Below the pieces are notes generated by a model that saw only the letters and a list, made by a program, of their open reading frames with translations, did not search any database and had not been told where the DNA came from. This document shows positions 57,746-64,000 of a stretch of DNA of 64,000 nucleotides, in pieces. Within the stretch, counting starts at the first letter, position 1. Each line of letters opens with the position of its first letter. The position numbers and the translations under genes are program-made. Where the stretch lies: NCBI GenBank assembly GCA_008973525.1, contig WACJ01000009.1:1240001-1304000 (forward strand), read 5' to 3'. This DNA is from Stenopsyche tienmushanensis. Its lineage: Eukaryota > Arthropoda > Insecta > Trichoptera > Stenopsychidae.

Positions 57746-58689
57746 CAAAACATAGCTTTATTTTTATATATAAGTTTGAACCCCATGGACCCATTCGGTT
57801 CTTGATAAACACAGCTTCCTATTAGATTTTTTTCTTGGGCATTAACTTATCAGACACAAATGAACTCTTCTTTGATGAAACAGTTTTTTAAATTGACAAT
57901 AAAATATACAAAATATTGATCGATAACAATTACCCAAATTTATCGACTAATGATGATAACCCAAATGAATCGACTTCAAGCTTCAACAAATGCATTCTTA
58001 TGTTAATAAAAGTGAAGATACACATGTGTATAGTTTAAGTTTACGCAAAGAATAAAACGAATACTGTATACCATCGACAGTTTTAAGGTTTATCTATTGA
58101 TATACAAACTTCATTCACGCTGCGCGGTCCTGAGAGAAAAATGGATTTGTACCGATTAAATGCACCTATTTGTATGTATAAATGGGTCGCAAAAATATTC
58201 GTTGTGGGCCGCAAGTTTGACAGCTCTGATGTATGCGACCGAAACGGTCTACAAACTAGTCTTCTTTTTTCTGACCAACTGCCGCTTGGTGTTTCACTTT
58301 TCGTGACGTTCAAGCCCATCTGCCCTGGCCCGTCTATAGTTATTTCACTACAAAAACAAATTCTAATTGTAAATCACGGTTTACAATATCGGTACATTTG
58401 AAAAGCATTGACAATGTAAATAGAATGATCATTTAGGTGCTGCAAGAACTACCCCAAGATAATAAGTGAGTATTTGTATTTCTTATTGGGAAGATAAAAA
58501 AAACATCATAATTTATAAAATGCTGTATTAAAATAATTTTATCATATGTTAAAAACAATATTTATTATAGAGAACGCCTATATTCGAAAGGAAAAGACTT
58601 CCTCATCAAGCGTTTCGATATATTCGCCTGGTTGACCCGCTGGGACGGACAAGCTTTATATTCGATATCATGTGCTTGAAATAGGTTTA
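57746..58689. other. Repeat remnants and unclassified sequence
   Basis: 58020-58140 carries family A MITE landmarks (TATAGTTTAAGTTTACGCAA, ACCATCGACAGTTTTAAGG, CTGCGCGGTCCTGAGAGAAA). 58190-58235 may be a hAT end remnant. Otherwise nothing. Confidence 0.45.
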
Positions 58690-59128
58690 TCTAATATATA
58701 AAAATGAATTGGGCTTTGTTCGTTCGAAATGCGCTGCCATACCGTTCATCAAATTGCAATAAAACTTTGTCCATTTATTGATAAGGATTTCACGAGTAAC
58801 ATAGACATAGTCTAATATATAAAAATCAATGTTTGTTTGTCCGTATTTAATGCGCAGACATACCGTTCATTCGATTGCGATAAAACTTTGTCCATTTATT
58901 GTTTGCACTTTTTAAAATAATATAGGTATAGTACAATTAACTTCCAGTAGATCTTATATATAAAAATCAATGTTTGTTTGTTTGTTCATATATATAATAA
59001 AACCAACAAAATAAAATAAATTTCATTATTTCTATCATTGCTAATTAAACAAGATAACTCTTTCAAATTTCAAACGATGTTCTTAGAATTATTACTTCTG
59101 TGGCAGCAACGCGCCGGGTACCAGCTAG
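58690..59128 (+). mobile_element. Helitron-like element with tandem 5' ends
   Basis: Starts TCTAATATATAAAAATGAA after an A (58689) and ends GGTACCAGCTAG before a T (59129), as expected of Helitrons. The 5' terminal unit is repeated: TCTAATATATAAAAATCAA recurs at about 58811 and TCTTATATATAAAAATCAA at about 58954. The first two units each carry ACCGTTCAT and GATAAAACTT-like motifs. The last 40 bp match the 3' end of the inverted element at 15738. It has no coding capacity. Confidence 0.65.
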
Positions 59129-60986
59129 TTATTATAAATAAATAAAATGTATGTCTGAGATCTGTGGTCCGTTTGTCCCGTATACGTTCCTATACTATTC
59201 ATCCGATTGCGATTAAACTTTATAGAATTATTGTGAGAACCTCCGTAAATATTTTAGAATCAATACAAACATTGTTTATGTACGCAATTTGTTTTGCGAG
59301 TCGTTTAACGGATGCACCATGTTGGCGCACATTGGTCTGGTGAAGTGAAGCGTCGAGTTCTGCTTACGGGAGACAGTTGGTCTTCGAGGCGAAAGCAAGT
59401 GCGCGCTTGGATTTTGGATTCTAACCCTTAACCCCGCGCTACACGGGACCCGAAGCAATAAACTTAACTGTATTACTGCATTTCTTTATAAATAATTACT
59501 ACTAATAATCACGCTACAATTCTACTGTGTCTATATGTAGCAAAAAGCAACTACTAGACTGGTTGCTAGACAATTTTATTATATATTACAACATCAGCAA
59601 TGTATAAAACCAACAACTCCTAGGAACTAAGAAGTTTCATTTCGACATATTGCCCCATGAAATTCCATCCAGCTTGAATTAGAACATTTTGTGAGATCAT
59701 AGATGATTTATTTAATGCATTTTTTTAAATTATCAAGCAAGCTATATATCAGATTGATCGCGCCAAAGATGAGATCGCACGAAACTGATATTTTTCTTGA
59801 GTTTTCGCCCCAAAAAAAATGTTTGCTCCTCGGCTCGAAAATCGCTGGTTGGGAAGAAAATTCTCAGTTTGGATCCCGTAACGAGGCAATGGATGCTGGT
59901 CATTAAAGGCGGAGGAGTGAGAACCGCTCGTGTGGGCGCGGATAGGTGCGGGCTCTCACTAACGAGGATGGGGATAACTTCATCTTCCACACGGCACATC
60001 CCCTGTCGTGTACAGTCTCTAAAAGAACCCCAAAAATACAGCCAGCTGATTGAAAATGGCGAATCCGGTATTCGGCACGTAATTTGAAGACATTCCAGTC
60101 TGGTAACTCGACCCATTCTGCATGAATAGGTGATTACTCCGCAAACACGAACCTTCATCCGACCAGTCAATGGGAGATATCCCTCGCACTATCGAAACTG
60201 GTTTACATTTTAGCATTTCTTGTTGTGTCACCGTTTGCAAGGAATAGATACACAAGAGATCATTTGCAATAGCAGGATTCAATGGTGTTAATTTTGTACT
60301 TCAAAAGACGAAGGTCGGATGAGTAGATCTTTGAAATCTCCCAAGTAGTAAATTTACGCGCGTTGGATGAATTAAGCAAATGCCATCTTAAAGGATTATC
60401 TATTTATATCCAGAGCTAAAATCTGTTAATTGCATCCAGTTGTAGATCTTGATTATGTACGCCAAAATACGATCTTATTTATCCACATGGTTCACACGGT
60501 TATTTAAGAAAATTTTGGCTATACTAAGCTTCCTTCCTTCAACTGTCCAAGCTATTTGTCTACCTGATTATCCTAGTGTAGATGAGGTATCTATATGCTG
60601 AAATCCTTGCAACATGGCTTATTCAACGGAGATAGCGATGAAGAACGAAGCTGACAATTGATGCTTTGCCTTACGTGTCCATGACCTCTCGATTTAGCCT
60701 CATGACTTCAGTTTAGTATTCTAATATGAAAAACTACAATACCTAGTTTGCCCAATCTTTGCTTGGAAAATGGAAGAATTTGATTCTAGTGTGACGAAAA
60801 AAAGATCAAAGATACTTATTAAAAACAATTCATATGTAGTTTTAGTTAACAAAAATGTGATTTTGGAATGTTGATATGCTATGCTGAAGTGATATTTTCA
60901 TTAGTCAATATTTCTGATAATTCAGACAATTCAGATAATTCCATATCATAGAATCACTCTATCATATTATGACATTTAAAATCACT
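59129..60986. other. Unclassified sequence with repeat remnants
   Basis: 59130-59260 has weak similarity to Helitron-like units (ATTCATCCGATTGCGATTAA). REP-C (inverted) lies at 59538-59640. 59720-60330 is complex with overlapping frames on both strands (for example 59742-60170 minus and 59797-60087 plus); none is convincing. Confidence 0.35.
59538..59640 (-). repeat. dispersed repeat REP-C (inverted)
   Basis: AAAGCAACTACTAGACTGG, CAATTTTATTATATATTACA and CTAAGAAGTTT match 20600-20715 in order. Confidence 0.45.
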
Positions 60987-61083
60987 TTAGCCCCTAAAGG
61001 AGTACTATCCCAAGGCCTGAGACCCCCCTTCCACTTAACAGAAAGAGCACTCTTGTACATTGAGTTATGAGACAGACAGAGCC
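60987..61083 (+). mobile_element. TTAA-type MITE, family B, left-end fragment
   Basis: GCCCCTAAAGGAGTACTATC, AGAAAGAGCACTCTTGTACA and GAGACAGACAGAG. The TTAA has become TTAG; the rest of the family is missing. Confidence 0.6.
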
Positions 61084-62043
61084 AAGATCATCTTCTAAGA
61101 AATATGGCCCAATGATTGCATTTGCGCAAAATGCACATCAAATAGCAACATTTTTTTTGGCGCAGACATCTAGGCATCGCATTTGGATGGCGCTTTAAAT
61201 CCGGTGTACGTCCGTATGGGATAGTCCGCACATGTATGCAAGGAAATCGTATATGATATTTTGTCCTATTTTGTCGCAAAAAAAAAAATCGAAGCCTTAA
61301 CGAGCAAGGACAACGATGTAGGTGATTGATGTAATTTTTTTCGGTATTATTTGGGTATAAAGTGGAGCGAATATGTATTTGTGCTCGCACGCGTACACGT
61401 GTATACGTCAGCATTGTCAACAAAGTCAATTATAGTCAGGCTCAGTCAAAGGCGCCTTTTAAAGGTTCCTTTTATGGGAGGCCCTTAGAGCGGCGCCCTT
61501 CGTTGATCATTACTCGAACGTGTTTAGAAAGAGTTGCATCATTACGCTCTACAAATGAAGTCCCTTGTGGAGCCCGGCCCTGATGAGGTGGGAGGGTGTC
61601 CCGGGAGGTCCCGGGGAGGTCCCGAGAGCTCCCGCAGAAGGAGGGACACTTGGCGAACCGGTAATGATCCATGCTCTTGAACACATTCAATATTTATTAT
61701 TGGCCATAATGGACCGAGGACTGTTCGTTATTTTTTTTTGCGCAGCTAATGAGGCCCCTTAACTTTTTAAAGCTTAATTTGACAGCAATTTAAAATTGTT
61801 TTTTAATATGTTTTTATTGAAAATCGGAACTGACGTATACAAGTGTAATATGCCATTAAAAAAATTGATTATCTCTTCAGAAAAACTGTAATATACCTAT
61901 AATTAATATATTATAAGAGGTAAGAAGAGCGTGCTCTTAAAGACTACACGTCGCTTCATGACGTTCCACCATCCATTGTCGACATGGCGAAAATTTGCTT
62001 TTATACTTAGGTATCGTTTTATAAACACACAACATCATCCTAA
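61084..62043. other. Low-copy sequence with a C+G-rich patch
   Basis: 61440-61680 is C+G-rich with short GGGAGGTCCCGGGG-type repeats at about 61598-61626. Open frames on both strands there overlap and resemble nothing. No gene called. Confidence 0.35.
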
Positions 62044-62094
62044 TTAACACATTCCCGTCGGGCTACGCAAATATGTGCGTCTTGTTAATTTAAT
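62044..62094 (+). mobile_element. solitary piggyBac-type end
   Basis: TTAACACATTCCCGTCGGG identical to 7739-7757 and followed by a CTACGCAAATATGTGCG subterminal block. No inverted partner is found to the right within the window. Confidence 0.5.
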
Positions 62095-62260
62095 TCAAGT
62101 GTTTATGTTCACGGATCGGTATCATGTAATGCTTTGAACGTGCACTCGATAATTTACACGCACCCATTTTAGTACAATCTAAAATGCAAACAATGATGAA
62201 TTTGATATTATAAAATCTAAATAAATATAAACAATGATTTTAATATCATTAAACTTGATA

Positions 62261-63094
62261 CTTGTGTGTAGGGAATCCAATCCCGGACAGTTTTAGGTAC
62301 TTAAGAATCCCGGGACTAGAAAACGTAATCACGAAAATCCCGGGATTGAAATTTTTCTCAAACAGAAATCGTACACCTCACCAACACGATAAAGGCTACT
62401 AAATCGAGACATTCCCGACGAAATCTGGACGCTTGGAAACAGTGGCGTAATTACTAATTGGCGAACTTGGTGACTGTCAAATCTATGTATACATATATAG
62501 CATATGTATACATAGATTAGACAGTAATATGTTTTTCAAATTGTTATAGTAACCTTTCCCTACCGGTGATGTATTTACTACACGTCGACGAATAATGGGA
62601 ATATCGATATGAAATATAATAGATACGGGGTTCAGAATTTTTGTATTCCTCCGTAATATAATTACGAATCACATCAAAGTATTATAGTATATTAGTATTC
62701 ATCTGCAGCGACGGAAATAAATAATTTGTCGGGAAATCGGGAATTTTGCGATTTTTCGTCCGTGTCTCAGCAGAAAAGACTAATGTTTAATGTTAATATT
62801 ACTTCGGGCATATTTTCAAAATAATATTTGAATTTTTTAGTGTTTGATTTATCTATTTTTGAATTGTATTTATATCTTTTCTTAAATAAAAAAAAATCTT
62901 TGGCCTTCAAGTGATTTTTTTATATTGAACAAATGGACTTATTAGTAATTTTTGATCAAATTCATCAAGGTAATTTCCTAAAATATTGAAAATCCCAATC
63001 CCGGGATCCCGGGACTGGTCCCGGGATTGTCTAATGAAATCCCGAAATCCCGGGATCGAAATTTTGGCTCGGGATTGGATTCCCTACTTGTGTG
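62261..63094 (+). mobile_element. non-autonomous hAT element, copy 9 (complete)
   Basis: The element proper is 62269-63086 (818 bp), starting TAGGGAATCCAATCCCGG and ending GGGATTGGATTCCCTA. It is flanked by the 8-bp duplication CTTGTGTG (62261-62268 and 63087-63094). It lacks the hATC code present in copy 4, and carries a long internal palindrome at 62473-62525 not seen in other copies. Confidence 0.93.
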
Positions 63095-63177
63095 GATCAT
63101 AAAATAAATGTTTGGCTGTTAATCATTAAAATCGAGCAAAAAATTAACACAGAAACATAGGATTTGATCTTTACGCG

Positions 63178-63400
63178 TGTTATCTTTTATATAAAAATCA
63201 ATGGTTCTTTGTTCGTATTTAATGCACTGCCATACCGTTCATCCAATTGCAATAAAACTTTGTCAACTTATTGTCAACATTTGAGCCAATAGCATAGACA
63301 TAGTACAATTAACTTACAGTAAGTCCTATATATAAAAATCAATGTTTATATGTTATGCACTGCCATAAATTATAGACATAATACAATTAAATTACAATAG
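63178..63400 (+). repeat. Helitron-associated tandem repeat
   Basis: Units starting TTTTATATAAAAATCAATGG and CCTATATATAAAAATCAATG, with ACCGTTCATCCAATTGCAAT. Homologous to 58690-58980. No CTAG-type 3' end seen. Confidence 0.55.
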
Positions 63401-63527
63401 GTGGCTCGTGTGTCGGACCATAGACAATCGTAAATATTTAAACAGCAAACGTCAAACATGTCATTCGTAGTTTATCTTACATTATTATCATCGTTGCCGA
63501 TCAATGTGAGTAAAATTAATGGCGTGT

Positions 63528-63720
63528 AGAAGAGATCTTAATGGTCAGTTTTTTTGGTTCCGTGTATTTGTCGGCCATTTTATTCAGTCACAGTAAATTC
63601 TTCTGATGGAGAGGTCGTCGAGAGCTCACGCCATGTCTCATCCGTGCGAGATTCATAGGGTCATCTGTTTTTTGATTTTGCAGTACAATACCGCCGCGAA
63701 TATCCATCAGAAGCTGACGC
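63528..63720 (+). mobile_element. mar-B fragment
   Basis: TATTTGTCGGCCATTTTATT, TCACAGTAAATTCTTCTGAT and CCGCCGCGAATATC match 33280-33385 and 1680-1800. It corresponds to the 5' leader and N-terminal region of mar-B; nothing else remains. Confidence 0.6.
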
Positions 63721-64000
63721 GTTTTTAAGTGAGCGGACCGGAATGATGTATGCACAATGGCGTATTCAGATTATGCCTTTAGTTTAAAAAGATAAGCCAT
63801 TTTTATGCTAAGATATTATTCCGTTTAAAAGGCGCGGGGGTGGGGTTTTAATTGAATTTTAGCCGTCAAATTGGGAAGCTCTGGTCAAGTTAATTTACTT
63901 AAGTTGAAGTTTACTTAGGATGAGAATGTGCGGTGATGAGCCGTCAGCGTCGGGGCAGATGTTTGATTGGCGGAAGGTCTTCATTGGTCAGGGGTGGCGA
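63721..64000. other. Low-copy sequence at window end
   Basis: Repeat-free and richer in C+G towards the end; no supported frame. Confidence 0.3.

Noticed and set aside
59742..60170. 142-codon minus-strand frame
   Set aside because: Overlaps a 96-codon plus-strand frame and shows no family motif; not supported as a gene.

Overview
The window looks like A+T-rich animal nuclear DNA, most likely from an insect. There are no bacterial operons, no rRNA, no tRNA I can support, no CRISPR array, and no long host reading frame. The insect assignment is an inference from the mixture of repeats: three mariner lineages, hAT, pogo/Tigger, a DUF4817-type Tc1/mariner relic, TTAA-flanked elements of piggyBac type, Helitron-type ends and an R1/LOA-like LINE tail. 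I cannot name the genus or species.

Repeat layer. Most recognisable sequence is transposon debris. A non-autonomous hAT family (about 815 bp; ends TAGGGAATCC and GGATTCCCTA) is present nine times; the copies at 21970-22782 and 62269-63086 have perfect 8-bp target duplications. Mariner 'mar-A' (ends TTAGGTTGTCCC) lies at 3660-4288, 48527-49153 and 52403-52992. Mariner 'mar-B' (ends GGTCATCTAGAAAGTAAGG) occurs at least seven times, always deleted or broken. A third lineage, 'mar-C', ends at 25441. Two different Tigger-like elements are nested with hAT copies in opposite order: hAT sits inside Tigger at 41758-43111, and Tigger sits inside hAT at 13329-14163. A 921-bp TTAA-flanked element at 40287-41207 encodes a relic of the invertebrate Mutator-like domain with an SWCKY motif. 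A 574-bp element at 49825-50398 keeps both ends of a DUF4817-type transposase. TTAA-flanked MITEs of two related families (A and B), Helitron-like blocks with tandem 5' ends, four LTR-like repeats and several unnamed short repeats fill much of the rest.

Host layer. Between the repeat clusters lie islands of low-copy sequence (for example 10780-11110, 23220-24000, 25560-26480, 29260-29720, 37860-38720, 43490-45235, 45760-48500, 50400-51180, 53400-54010 and 56940-57480). They look like intronic or intergenic regulatory DNA. The one place that resembles a host gene start is 43490-44446: a C+G- and CpG-rich block on the + strand followed by two good splice donors, with a possible acceptor and short open exon at about 45031. 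It could be the non-coding first exon of a gene whose body lies to the right of the window. No complete host protein-coding gene is visible.

Together: a long non-coding stretch of an insect chromosome, repeatedly invaded by cut-and-paste transposons that are now inactive, with one candidate promoter. I saw no convincing new biological system. The most useful leads are the candidate promoter, the TTAA element with the Mutator-like relic, and the LTR-like repeat whose polyadenylation-signal hairpin shows a compensatory base change.
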